Assembly: GCF_000193495.2 (NCBI RefSeq)
Contig: NZ_AP023410.1
Location: 2,676,501 to 2,740,500 of the forward strand
Reading direction: 5' to 3'
Length of the DNA: 64,000 nucleotides
DNA from: Acetobacter aceti NBRC 14818
GTDB lineage: Bacteria > Pseudomonadota > Alphaproteobacteria > Acetobacterales > Acetobacteraceae
Under the pieces are notes generated by a model. That model was not told the DNA's origin. It saw only the letters and a list, made by a program, of their open reading frames with translations, and made no database searches. Shown one piece after another: positions 19,156-26,959 of the stretch. A program made the translations under genes and the position numbers. Numbering within the stretch: position 1 is the stretch's first letter; each line of letters starts with the position of its first letter.

Positions 19156-19622
19156 AAACCGTAGATATTTTGGCTGATTGGGAAGAACCAGAATCAATTA
19201 AATTATGGGGTAATGAGGTTTCACCACCTCCTACTATGCCTTGGATCGATTACATAAATTATTATGTTCATCCAGATGTGGTTTCTGTGGTTGGGCGTCT
19301 GCTTATTCCTGCCTTTACTGAGCATGAAGGTGGAGTGTTTCTTCGTGATCACTTCACTCTTTCTGGATACTCCAGATGGAAATCTAAACTTTCTACTATG
19401 TCGGAAGTAGAAAAAATAATAAATCATCAACATGTTTATGATTTATTTTCTATAAATGAAAAGATATCAGAACAATCATTTAACTGTGTGGCAAATGTAA
19501 TGTGTGATGCATTAAAGATATCACTTTCTTGTAGTTTTCCTGATAAAAAATTTCACGTTTATACATCAAATTTAGATATTGATTACGGACCCGTGGTCGG
19601 TTTTTATTCTGATAATCAATGA
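19152..19622 (+). CDS. Probable cognate immunity protein (CdiI-like)
   Basis: A 156-residue soluble acidic protein with no signal peptide and no family recognised by eye. It starts at an ATG overlapping the exoprotein stop (ATGA), the standard arrangement for CDI immunity genes. It is clearly AT-richer than the exoprotein body and matches the AT-rich toxin tip, as expected for a toxin/immunity cassette exchanged as a unit. Role is inferred from position and composition, not from homology. Predicted action is binding the toxin domain in the cytoplasm. Confidence 0.7.
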   Translation: MKTVDILADWEEPESIKLWGNEVSPPPTMPWIDYINYYVHPDVVSVVGRLLIPAFTEHEGGVFLRDHFTLSGYSRWKSKLSTMSEVEKIINHQHVYDLFSINEKISEQSFNCVANVMCDALKISLSCSFPDKKFHVYTSNLDIDYGPVVGFYSDNQ

Positions 19623-19639
19623 GTTGTGATTTAATTTCA

Positions 19640-19965
19640 GACGCCTGACCGACACCGAAGCTCTCTGGCTGGCAGCGGACTGACACTGGGCACGATAGAA
19701 CTGACGCAGTCCGCAGCAGTCTCTCCTCGAAACATCTGAGCACCAGTGGCAGTGCCGACATCAATTACGGGACTACCGTCTCAGTCGGCGGCAATGCAAC
19801 CCCCGGCGCGCTGTCGGGTCTGTATGCGGGCGCGAGCGGTCTCGGGGTTGATGTTTCGGGGAATACGAGCCTGACGGTGGGCGTTCTGTCGAGCACGGCG
19901 GACGCGGGGCTGAACCATTTCAACACCGGCAGCCTGATGCAGAATATCTCCCAATGGCGTATGGC
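19640..19965 (+). pseudogene. Scrambled fragments of the exoprotein gene
   Basis: Sequence from about 19665 to 19797 closely matches the exoprotein gene at about 15980-16115 (both contain CATCTGAGCACCAG and CGACATCAATTACGGGAC). Sequence from about 19810 to 19965 matches about 17625-17790 (both contain CTGTCGAGCACGGCGGA). The 1.5 kb that separates these blocks in the intact gene is missing here, with a short match (CCCGGCGCGCTGTCG, found near 17396) at the junction. No open frame spans the whole. These are remains of a second, displaced cdiA 3' region, like the orphan cassettes left downstream of CDI loci, but without a recognisable toxin or immunity gene. Confidence 0.8.
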
Positions 19966-20040
19966 CTTGCGGCTATCGGATCGCGCGAATGGGCGCCAGT
20001 CCGTCGCAGGTTTCCTGGCTGCCAGATACAACCGCTGCGC

Positions 20041-20253
20041 TCACACATTCATGTCCGCAATCCATAGCGCCGCAAGCTTCATTTTTATTTTAAAAAATGA
20101 GTCTTGGGCATAGAAAGCAAGCCCGACGGTTCTTGCCTGAGCCAGAGACCTGTCCTCCATCTTCAAAAAGCGAACGACATACTGACCGACAATATGCCTC
20201 AGGTCTGCGAGAACGTGAATCCTGAGATACCAGGTATGGTGTCTTCGGAGCAT
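20041..20253 (-). pseudogene. N-terminal stub of a tyrosine-recombinase integrase
   Basis: Starting 18 bases beyond the 3' end of tRNA-Glu and on the same strand, a 70-residue frame begins MLRRHHTWYLRIHVLADLRH and continues VRFLKMEDRSLAQARTVGLAF. This pattern (LLRR..TWY.R..VP.DLR, then SL.T.D...A) opens many phage and island integrases (DUF6538-type N-terminal region). The catalytic domain with its Arg/His/Tyr residues is absent: the frame stops next to the scrambled exoprotein fragments. Position just past a tRNA gene is where integrases of tRNA-inserted islands sit, so this probably mediated the island's arrival. Confidence 0.65.
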
Positions 20254-20271
20254 GTAGGGAGTAGGCAAATC

Positions 20272-20347
20272 TGGCGTCCCATAGGGGATTCGAACCCCTG
20301 TTGCCGCCGTGAGAGGGCGGTGTCCTAGGCCTCTAGACGAATGGGAC
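20272..20347 (-). tRNA. tRNA-Glu (anticodon CTC)
   Basis: The reverse complement folds as a standard cloverleaf. The acceptor stem is GTCCCAT paired with ATGGGAC, the D arm follows, the anticodon stem CCGCC/GGCGG carries loop CTCTCAC (anticodon CTC), and the T arm contains GGTTCGAATCC. The discriminator G is followed by an encoded CCA, giving 76 bases. It is transcribed away from the pseudouridine synthase side and toward the integrase stub. tRNA 3' ends of this kind are common integration sites. Confidence 0.95.
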
Positions 20348-20428
20348 ATTGGCCGTGGGCGGGTTCTTACGGCAAGAGACGTACCAACACAAGTATTCTG
20401 CTAAAAAATAATCAGTCCGAGTGATCAA

Positions 20429-20776
20429 TCACTGCGCGAGATTGAGCTCTCCGACGGAACGTCCGGAAGTCGTATCCCATAGAACGACCCGATCCGGCCC
20501 TCCACCACTCAGGCGCACCGCCATAACGGCGCCATTTGACCAAGCAATCTGCTCGATCCGGGTACCTGCTGGTTCATGCAGAACAAAAGTCTGAGGCTGT
20601 ATGGCTGTCGCTGTAACCGGCATGGAAATGCCAGCAGGTGCGGCAACCGGCACGCGCGGGTGCGACATGCGGTGAATGATGATCGCCACCAGCGCGCCGA
20701 CACCCAGAATAATCAGGATTCCCATGCCGATGACGGCCGCAAACAGCCCTCGCCGTGCGAAAGTGCTCTGCTCCAT
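20429..20776 (-). CDS. Small single-pass membrane protein of unknown function
   Basis: A 115-residue protein with a short cytoplasmic N-terminus, one transmembrane segment (GLFAAVIGMGILIILGVGAL continuing into VAIII) and a C-terminal domain containing AWSNGAVMAVRLSGGG and RVVLWDTTSGRSVG, which looks like a beta-rich, single-blade repeat. A start at 20776 is preferred to the upstream codon at 20848 because the membrane segment then follows normally. Divergent from the pseudouridine synthase gene. From memory similar small proteins occur in acetic acid bacteria, but the role is unknown. Confidence 0.65.
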   Translation of the reverse strand: MEQSTFARRGLFAAVIGMGILIILGVGALVAIIIHRMSHPRVPVAAPAGISMPVTATAIQPQTFVLHEPAGTRIEQIAWSNGAVMAVRLSGGGPDRVVLWDTTSGRSVGELNLAQ

Positions 20777-20814
20777 GCCGTCATTCCTTCCCAGTTGATA
20801 CCATCGGCCTGTAA

Positions 20815-21801
20815 ATGACACCCATGACAGTTTCAAGCCACGGGCCACGCAGCCTGATCATCACCGAGGAATTCGCCGGTCAGCGCACGGATCGCGTGCT
20901 GACGGCCTGCTTTCCGGACCTGTCCCGCTCCCGCATCAAAAACCTGATCGATGAGGGACGTCTGACCCGTAACGGTCTCTGCCTGCGTGAACCGGCCGAG
21001 CCTGTCCGCACAGGTGTGGAACTTATTCTGGATATTCCAGCGCCGGCACCCGCCATACCGGTCGGCGAAGCCATAAGCTTTCCCATCCTTTACGAGGATG
21101 ATGATCTGATCGTTCTCGATAAACCGGCCGGGCTTGTGGTCCATCCCGCGCCCGGCAATGAAACCGGTACCCTCGTAAACGCCCTTGTCGCGCATTGTGG
21201 TGAAAGTCTCGTCGGGATCGGGGGTGAGCGGCGTCCGGGAATCGTGCACAGACTCGACAAGGATACGTCAGGCCTGATGGTCGCAGCCAAGACCGAGAGG
21301 GCGCATCGTGCGCTGTCAGAGGATTTTGCAGCCAGACGGATCGACCGCGCCTATCTCGCCTTATGCTGGGGTGTGCCGTCGCCTACCAAAGGCGAATATG
21401 AGGGCAATATCGGGCGCGACAAACGAGACCGTAAACGCATGGCGCTGGTGGGGAGCGGCGGCAAAACAGCCCTGACCCGCTACACCGTGCTGAAGGCGTT
21501 CGGCACATATGCTGCGCTGGTGGAGTGTCGTCTCGCCACGGGGCGCACGCACCAGATCAGGGTTCATTTTTCCGCCAACGGTCATCCACTGATGGGTGAT
21601 CCGCTCTATCTGCGGCGTATTCCTGCGATTGCGAAAACATGCCCCGTTGATGCACGCGATGCAGCGCTGGATTTTCCTAGACAGGCGCTCCATGCGGCCC
21701 GGCTGGGATTCACACATCCCGCAACCGGAGAGAAGTTGCTCTTCGAAACGTCACCACCAGAAGATTTCATGACTCTTGAAAGAATACTGGGGAGTGATTA
21801 A
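20815..21801 (+). CDS. rluD: RluD-family 23S rRNA pseudouridine synthase
   Basis: A cytoplasmic enzyme that isomerises uridine to pseudouridine in 23S rRNA. An N-terminal S4 RNA-binding domain (about 15-75: RTDRVLTACFPDLSRSRIKN) is followed by the synthase domain with the catalytic motif GIVHRLDKDTSGLMVAAKT, whose Asp attacks the base, and the family blocks RAYLALCWG and ATGRTHQIRVHF. The 328-residue length is normal. ATG codons at 20815 and 20824 are equally possible and neither has a clear ribosome-binding site. RluD-type specificity (helix 69) rather than RluC-type is inferred from the overall pattern. Confidence 0.88.
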   Translation: MTPMTVSSHGPRSLIITEEFAGQRTDRVLTACFPDLSRSRIKNLIDEGRLTRNGLCLREPAEPVRTGVELILDIPAPAPAIPVGEAISFPILYEDDDLIVLDKPAGLVVHPAPGNETGTLVNALVAHCGESLVGIGGERRPGIVHRLDKDTSGLMVAAKTERAHRALSEDFAARRIDRAYLALCWGVPSPTKGEYEGNIGRDKRDRKRMALVGSGGKTALTRYTVLKAFGTYAALVECRLATGRTHQIRVHFSANGHPLMGDPLYLRRIPAIAKTCPVDARDAALDFPRQALHAARLGFTHPATGEKLLFETSPPEDFMTLERILGSD

Positions 21802-21823
21802 CTAACATAATTTTTTGTTAATC

Positions 21824-21852
21824 TTGACTTTTTTGGGTATTTACTTTAGACA
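21824..21852 (+). promoter_or_regulatory. Possible sigma70 promoter of rpoH
   Basis: TTGACT (21824-21829) is a good -35 match in AT-rich DNA just after the pseudouridine synthase gene. About 16-17 bases further a poor -10 (TTAGAC/TAGACA) follows. Use of this site would give rpoH a leader of about 190 bases. No convincing heat-shock-type promoter was seen. An AT-rich inverted repeat (ATTAAC/GTTAAT) just upstream could end transcription of the preceding gene. Confidence 0.3.
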
Positions 21853-21983
21853 GTTCCTATCTTTTCGACGCGCCAATGAGGCCGCCGGAATGGATGTCCC
21901 GGTTTCTTCTGCCCGAATGGGGGGAGTTCGCCGGGGACACATTAAATCCACTCCCTGCGTCGCCCGATATCACAGGCCGCTCA

Positions 21984-22051
21984 ATCCGACGTTCAATCTT
22001 TCCGTAAGTCGGATAGGATAGGCCAGTGACCGGGATGAAGGAGATTTCTCC
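21984..22051 (+). promoter_or_regulatory. rpoH leader hairpins, the second covering the ribosome-binding site
   Basis: Two inverted repeats lie just before the rpoH start. ATCCGAC (21984-21990) pairs with GTCGGAT (22008-22014). Then the ribosome-binding GGAG (22040-22043) pairs with CTCC (22048-22051), which ends directly at the ATG; an outer GATG/CATC pairing could extend it. This would partly mask the start site at low temperature. A thermosensor role is inference by analogy with temperature-controlled rpoH translation in Escherichia coli, whose RNA structure is different. Confidence 0.35.
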
Positions 22052-22942
22052 ATGGCATCACCCTCCCTAACCCTCGGACCTGACGCCAGCCTTTCCCGCT
22101 ATCTTCAGGAAATCCGTAAATATCCGCTTCTGTCACCAGAAGAAGAAGCCTCTCTTTCCCGCCGCTGGCGTGACAAGGGCGATGTAAAGGCTGCCCATAA
22201 GCTGGTCACATCTCACCTCCGTCTCGTCGCCAAGATCGCTTTTGGCTACCGTGGCTATGGCCTGCCGCTGAACGAACTGATCAGCGAAGGCAATGTTGGC
22301 ATGATGCAGGCCGTTCGCCGGTTTGATCCGGAGCGCGGCTTCCGCTTGGCCACTTACGCCATGTGGTGGATTCGCGCGGCGATTCAAGAGTACATCCTTC
22401 ACAGCTGGTCACTGGTGAAGATGGGCACCACTTCCGCCCAGAAGAAGCTGTTCTTCAATCTGCGTCGTCTCAAGGGCGAGATGAAAGCCATTGATGATGG
22501 TGATCTGGCGCCGGAGCAGGTCGATCATATCGCCAAGACGCTCGGTGTGCCTGAGCAGGATGTTGTGGCGATGAACCGTCGTTTGGCGGCGGGCGATCAC
22601 AGTCTGAACGCGCCTCTTCGCAGTGACGGGGATGGTGAGTGGCAGGACTGGCTCGTCGATGATGGCGACAATCAGGAAGACATGCTCGGCGAGCATGAAG
22701 AACTGTCAGACCGTCAGGCTCTGCTCTCCAGTGCGATGGCGTCGCTCAATGATCGTGAGCGTCACATTTTCGAAGAGCGTCGTCTGAAAGATGAGCCTGT
22801 CACGCTGGAAGAGTTGGCTCAGCATTACGGCATTTCACGCGAGCGCGTGCGTCAGATCGAAGTGCGGGCTTTCGAGAAGGTGCAGGCCCACATGAAAGAA
22901 GACATTGAAGCGCGCCGGCAGAAAGAAGCTGTAGCGCAGTAG
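22052..22942 (+). CDS. rpoH: Heat-shock sigma factor RpoH (sigma32)
   Basis: A 296-residue alternative sigma factor directing RNA polymerase to heat-shock promoters. Region 1.2/2 carries YLQEIRKYPLLSPEEEASL and HLRLVAKIAFGYRGYGLPL; region 2.4 has FRLATYAMWWIRAAIQEYI. The RpoH-specific box after region 2.4 is QKKLFFNLRRLK. Region 4.2 ends in the helix-turn-helix VTLEELAQHYGISRERVRQI. The start is supported by GAAGGAG seven to eight bases upstream. The gene is flanked by its own leader and a downstream terminator hairpin, so it is probably monocistronic. Alphaproteobacteria often carry more than one RpoH; only one is in this window. Confidence 0.95.
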   Translation: MASPSLTLGPDASLSRYLQEIRKYPLLSPEEEASLSRRWRDKGDVKAAHKLVTSHLRLVAKIAFGYRGYGLPLNELISEGNVGMMQAVRRFDPERGFRLATYAMWWIRAAIQEYILHSWSLVKMGTTSAQKKLFFNLRRLKGEMKAIDDGDLAPEQVDHIAKTLGVPEQDVVAMNRRLAAGDHSLNAPLRSDGDGEWQDWLVDDGDNQEDMLGEHEELSDRQALLSSAMASLNDRERHIFEERRLKDEPVTLEELAQHYGISRERVRQIEVRAFEKVQAHMKEDIEARRQKEAVAQ

Positions 22943-22949
22943 GTTTCAG

Positions 22950-22984
22950 GGCATCGTCCTTATTTGAATGGGACGATGCCTTCT
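22950..22984 (+). terminator. Terminator hairpin after rpoH
   Basis: GGCATCGTCC pairs perfectly with GGACGATGCC across an 11-base loop, followed by a short TTCT. The stem is strong but the T tract is poor, so termination may be partial. Confidence 0.6.
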
Positions 22985-22994
22985 GAAGCTTTTC

Positions 22995-23046
22995 AGGGCT
23001 TTGCCCCGAACCCCACAAAGGGACACAGTCCCTTTGATCCCAACTT
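22995..23046. repeat. Dispersed palindromic intergenic repeat, copy 1
   Basis: Contains GGGCTTTGCCCC followed by the palindromic core AAAGGGACACAGTCCCTTT and then GATCCCA. The same arrangement recurs between addB and addA, and part of it occurs inverted after addA. Further small palindromes follow, such as CAGGGCAGAGCCCTG near 23093. It is non-coding and lies between two genes that converge on it. Confidence 0.8.
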
Positions 23047-23117
23047 GTTAGAATAAAAACGGGTGAAGGTATCTGTGATCCCTTCCGGGTGCAGGGCAGA
23101 GCCCTGCTACAACAACC

Positions 23118-23720
23118 TTACCCCAGACACTCTTTCCGGAACGCTTCAAAAGCGCGCGCCCGGTGGCTGATGGCGTTCTTCTCCGCATCACTCATCTCGG
23201 CGAAGGTCCGTGTTTCTCCTTCCGGCACAAAGATCGGATCATAACCGTGCCCGGCAGCGCCACGAGGCTCAGGCGCAATGGTGCCGTCGATGCGGCCTTC
23301 AAAACATTCGGTCATACTGTCAGGGAAGGCGAGGCACAGCACGGAAATAAACCACGCTTCCCGTTCGTCGCCGTCGATGCCTTTCTCAATGCGCTGCATC
23401 GCGCCAGCGAAATCCTTGTCCGGCCCAGCCCAGCGTGCGGAATAAATCCCCGGCGCACCGCCCAGAGCGGAAACGCAGAGACCGGAATCATCCGCGAGCG
23501 CAGGCAGGCCTGTCGCCTTTGCCGCGGCTTCCGCCTTGATGCGGGCGTTGCCTTCAAACGTCAGGGCCGTCTCGTCAGGTTCGGGCAGATTGAGTTCGCC
23601 TGCAGACACGACTTCCACCCCGTAAGGCGCAAGAAGAGCAGCGAACTCGGCCAGCTTGCCCTTGTTGTGGCTGGCAAGAACCAGACGGCTGCCCTGTTTC
23701 AGTGGTAAGTGTGCGCTCAT
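23118..23720 (-). CDS. rdgB: RdgB/HAM1-type XTP/dITP pyrophosphatase
   Basis: A 200-residue house-cleaning enzyme that hydrolyses non-canonical purine triphosphates (dITP, XTP) to monophosphates. Motifs are the N-terminal substrate loop [13 protein letters not shown], the metal/catalytic block [15 protein letters not shown] followed by [10 protein letters not shown], then [10 protein letters not shown], and the C-terminal [14 protein letters not shown]. The start at 23720 follows a GGAG ribosome-binding site; upstream in-frame codons lack one. It lies just upstream of, and is transcribed in the same direction as, nothing else close: the aldo/keto reductase on the same strand is about 120 bases away. 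Confidence 0.95.
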   Translation of the reverse strand: MSAHLPLKQGSRLVLASHNKGKLAEFAALLAPYGVEVVSAGELNLPEPDETALTFEGNARIKAEAAAKATGLPALADDSGLCVSALGGAPGIYSARWAGPDKDFAGAMQRIEKGIDGDEREAWFISVLCLAFPDSMTECFEGRIDGTIAPEPRGAAGHGYDPIFVPEGETRTFAEMSDAEKNAISHRARAFEAFRKECLG

Positions 23721-23841
23721 GCAATCTCCGCAGTGTTGATGACCCGGTTCTGATAGGCTTTGGCCGGTCATCAGGTAACCTCCTCCAGATCCTTCCTGCA
23801 ATGAAGAGGGAAAAGAGGATTCTTACCTGATGGACGCTGTA

Positions 23842-24840
23842 TCAGCGACCCGGAGGCGCCATGAATTCCGGACCGACCGGATCCGTGATGCAGGTCTTGA
23901 GGATCGTATCTATTTCACGCAGATCATCAGCGCTCAGATGCCAGCCCATTGCATCCGCGACCGCTGCAATCTGGTCCGGACGACGTGCGCCCCACAAAGC
24001 AATCGTCGGCCCCTGATCGAGCACCCAGCGAATGGCCAGCGCCAGAAGTGACTTGCCGTGTTTCTCACGTGCAAAATCCTGCAACTGGCGCACGGCTTCC
24101 AGATACTGGGCAAAGCGGGGTGACTGGAACTTGGGATCAGCACTCCGCAGATCATCAGAACCAAATTTGGTCTCTGCTGTCATCTTGCCCGACAACAGGC
24201 CACGACAGAGCGGGCCATAAGCCAGGATGGTCAGATCGTGCTGGCGTGCATACGGCAGGATATCCCGCTCCATGTCGCGTTCAAACAGATTGTAAGGCGG
24301 CTGCACAGCGGACAGCGGCGCGGCTGAACGGAACGCCTCCATCTCGGCAATGGTGAAGTTGCTGACACCAAGCGCCAGAACCTTACCTTCCTTGACCAGA
24401 TCTTCGAGCGTGCGGGCCGTCTCCTCCATAGGCACGGCAGAATCCGGCCAGTGGACCTGATACAGGTCGATGTAATCGGTGCGCAGACGACGCAGCGAGT
24501 CCTCAATTTCCTTGCGGATGCGCGCCGGTGACGTATTGCGGAACGGTTTGTGGTCTTCTTTCCAGTCCAGACCGACCTTGGTTGCGATCGCCACCTTCTC
24601 GCGCCGTCCGGCAAGGGCCTGTCCCACAATCTCTTCCGAGTGTCCAAAGCCATAGACAGGGGCCGTGTCGATCAGCGTGATCCCCAGATCAACGGCTTCC
24701 TGAATGGTGGCAATGGCGTTCTTGTCATCCGGACCGCCCCACATCCATCCGCCAATGGCCCATGTGCCGAGTGCTATGCGTGAGACAGGGTGTTTAAGCC
24801 CACGAATGGTGGTCGTTTCTGTAACAGATGCCTGTGTCAT
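23842..24840 (-). CDS. Aldo/keto reductase
   Basis: A 332-residue NAD(P)H-dependent oxidoreductase with the (beta/alpha)8-barrel pattern. The start is GLKHPVSRIALGTWAIGGW; GITLIDTAPVYGFGHSEE includes the catalytic Asp and Tyr; YIDLYQVHWPDSAVPMEET carries the catalytic His; and VLALGVSNFTIAEME follows. The C-terminal block QGPTIALWGARRPDQI is the nucleotide-binding end. Subfamily resembles the YajO/YghZ-like general reductases; the physiological substrate (sugar, aldehyde or quinone) cannot be deduced. No operon partner is obvious, and hrcA is divergent. Confidence 0.9.
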   Translation of the reverse strand: MTQASVTETTTIRGLKHPVSRIALGTWAIGGWMWGGPDDKNAIATIQEAVDLGITLIDTAPVYGFGHSEEIVGQALAGRREKVAIATKVGLDWKEDHKPFRNTSPARIRKEIEDSLRRLRTDYIDLYQVHWPDSAVPMEETARTLEDLVKEGKVLALGVSNFTIAEMEAFRSAAPLSAVQPPYNLFERDMERDILPYARQHDLTILAYGPLCRGLLSGKMTAETKFGSDDLRSADPKFQSPRFAQYLEAVRQLQDFAREKHGKSLLALAIRWVLDQGPTIALWGARRPDQIAAVADAMGWHLSADDLREIDTILKTCITDPVGPEFMAPPGR

Positions 24841-25007
24841 GAAGACTCTCCGTGTTCGTGAATCCGGGATGACGGGCGTAACCGTCGCTTATGCAACGTG
24901 CCACAGCGGGATGAGATCTGTTACCCGCTCCCGCAAGGCGCAGCCATGCCCCATTCTCTTCGCTCTTTGATAAAGCGCAACCATCACGTTCCACGGCCTC
25001 CAGATGC

Positions 25008-26261
25008 ATGAACCTTGTGCGATCTTGCCGCGTTTTGAGGTACGTAAAGGGTTGTCACCGCAACCTGCGCGCATTCCAGAAGCAGGACATACGGAAACCT
25101 CTTGCCTCACCACCCGTCACACAGCAGACTCTCTTGAAAATTCTTCAGCAGAAAGGCGCCCCTTCCATCTCCGGCTCCAACGAAAAATCCGGCCTGACGT
25201 TTGGCCGCTCCATTGAGCTCCTTGGAGCAGCCTCCGGTCTGAATTCACGCTCAGCCACCATCCTGCGCGAGCTGGTGGAGCATTATCTGGAGACAGGTGA
25301 TCCGGTCGGCAGCCGGACGCTGTCTCATCGTCTGCCTCTTGGCCTCTCTCCTGCGACGATCCGCAGCGTGATGGCCGATCTGACGGATGCCGGCCTGCTG
25401 TTTTCACCGCACACTTCAGCCGGACGTCTGCCGACCGAAAAAGGACTGCGTCTGTTTGTCGATGGGCTGCTTCAGTTCGGCAATCTCAGTGATGAGGAGC
25501 GTGAGTCCATCTCCAGCACGCTGGAAATGCGCGGACGTTCGCTGGAAGACACCCTGACGGAGGCGTCGTCGCTGCTGTCAGGTCTCTCGCAGGCCGCCAG
25601 TCTCATCATTGCGCCCAAAAGCGAGGGAGCAATCAAGCATATCGAATTTGTCGCCCTTGGTGGGAATCGTGCGCTTGTGGTGCTGGTCGGTGCTGACGGG
25701 CAGGTTGAGAACAGAGTGATTGAAACCCCGGCAGGGATGCCGCCTTCCACGCTGACGGAAGCTGCGAACTATCTGAATGCTCGCCTGACCGGTCGGACTC
25801 TCGTCGAACTCAGGTCGCGTGTGAATGATGAGATGGAGGCGGATCAGACCCAGCTCGATCAGCTCGCCACGGAAGTGGTGGCCAGCGGTCTTGCGACCTG
25901 GAGCAACGAGGGGCGAGGGGGCACGCTGATCATCCGGGGGCAGGGCAATCTGCTGACCGATATTACGGAGATTGAGCGACTTTCGACCATTCAGCGTCTG
26001 TTCGAGCGGCTGGAAAAGCAGGACGCCATGCTGCGTCTGCTCGAACTGGCCGAGAATTCTGACGGTGTCCGTATCTTTATCGGCTCGGAGAGTGGTCTGT
26101 TTGGAGCGTCCGGCATGTCGATGGTTGTAGCACCTGCGCGCAACGAGGCCCGGCGGATCGTAGGGGCTATTGGGGTCATTGGCCCGACACGGATCAATTA
26201 CGGCAGGATCATTCCCGTTATCGATTACACAGCGCGAGTCATCGGGCAGATGCTTGGATAG
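25008..26261 (+). CDS. hrcA: Heat-inducible transcription repressor HrcA
   Basis: A repressor of groESL/dnaK operons that binds the CIRCE element and depends on GroEL for folding. The winged-helix domain is at LNSRSATILRELVEHYLETG with GDPVGSRTLSHRLPLGLSPA and TIRSVMADLTDAGLL, followed by the GAF-like and C-terminal domain (ARRIVGAIGVIGPTRINYGR at the end). The open frame gives 417 residues, about 70 longer than usual, so translation may begin internally, for example at the TTG at 25134; no start has a clear ribosome-binding site. No CIRCE element was seen upstream and grpE does not follow, unlike in many genomes. Confidence 0.92.
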   Translation: MNLVRSCRVLRYVKGCHRNLRAFQKQDIRKPLASPPVTQQTLLKILQQKGAPSISGSNEKSGLTFGRSIELLGAASGLNSRSATILRELVEHYLETGDPVGSRTLSHRLPLGLSPATIRSVMADLTDAGLLFSPHTSAGRLPTEKGLRLFVDGLLQFGNLSDEERESISSTLEMRGRSLEDTLTEASSLLSGLSQAASLIIAPKSEGAIKHIEFVALGGNRALVVLVGADGQVENRVIETPAGMPPSTLTEAANYLNARLTGRTLVELRSRVNDEMEADQTQLDQLATEVVASGLATWSNEGRGGTLIIRGQGNLLTDITEIERLSTIQRLFERLEKQDAMLRLLELAENSDGVRIFIGSESGLFGASGMSMVVAPARNEARRIVGAIGVIGPTRINYGRIIPVIDYTARVIGQMLG

Positions 26262-26371
26262 GTTGGGAAACCGACCGTTTTACTGCTGCGAAGAGCAGCT
26301 AATGATGGTGCGCTGCCGAGCACTGACACGTCAGCCATCATGTTCTGGCTCGGAGGCCTGAGTTCAGCATT

Positions 26372-26399
26372 ATGCCGCCCGTATTGAAGCGGGCGGCAT
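26372..26399. terminator. Hairpin between convergent hrcA and a lipoprotein gene
   Basis: ATGCCGCCCG pairs perfectly with CGGGCGGCAT around an 8-base loop. There is no T tract on either side, but the location between convergent genes and the strong 10-base GC-rich stem suggest a shared terminator. Confidence 0.55.
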
Positions 26400-26413
26400 G
26401 TCTGACGCAGTGA

Positions 26414-26959
26414 TTATTTGACCTGGGCTTCGTAACTGAGAAGTTTTGTTTTGAGGTCGGTTGCAAGTTTCACCAGATCCGCGTTTGTGGATTTGGCGCA
26501 GTCGGCATCAATCACAGCGCTTGTGGTTTTTGTGCTGCTTGCAAGATAGCGCGCATACGCTCTGTCAAATGCAGCGCCGTGCAGATGTTGCATCTGGGTA
26601 ATGACCTTCTGGCTCTGGGCAGAGGGTTTCGTGGCCAGCGTTGCTTTGCCGGCTGTGGCCTGTGCGGTCAGCTTGGTATGGTTGTCCGTCAGATCTTTTA
26701 CGATCGTCGCACTGAGTGACGCGATATCGTTACGGGCGGCGTTGGTCTTGGCGAGATTGGCCAGCGCAATGTGGGTCAGATCCACATCATTGATCTTGGA
26801 GGCAAGGCTTGTGTCCGCAGCAGTAAAGGGCGCGACCTGTGCCAGAGCTGGCAAAGGAGGCGCGGGCGGCTGACCTGGGTTCATGCAGGCGCTCAGCGTG
26901 AAAAGCGAAACGACGAGAGAAGAGCAGGCTAGCACCTGATGACGGGACGGAAGCAACAT
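26414..26959 (-). CDS. DUF4142-family lipoprotein
   Basis: A 181-residue exported protein. A signal peptide ends in a lipobox (SLFTLSAC), predicting a lipid-anchored protein, followed by a proline-rich spacer and a helical DUF4142 domain (DTSLASKINDVDLTHIALAN, then FDRAYARYLASSTK). DUF4142 proteins are ferritin-like helical bundles of unknown function, often induced by stress. The start at 26959 is chosen because the signal peptide begins there and AGGAG lies upstream; the open frame extends further without support. Confidence 0.8.
   Translation of the reverse strand: MLLPSRHQVLACSSLVVSLFTLSACMNPGQPPAPPLPALAQVAPFTAADTSLASKINDVDLTHIALANLAKTNAARNDIASLSATIVKDLTDNHTKLTAQATAGKATLATKPSAQSQKVITQMQHLHGAAFDRAYARYLASSTKTTSAVIDADCAKSTNADLVKLATDLKTKLLSYEAQVK

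Noticed and set aside
24841..25133. A CIRCE element upstream of hrcA
   Set aside because: No TTAGCACTC-N9-GAGTGCTAA-like inverted repeat is visible in the region.
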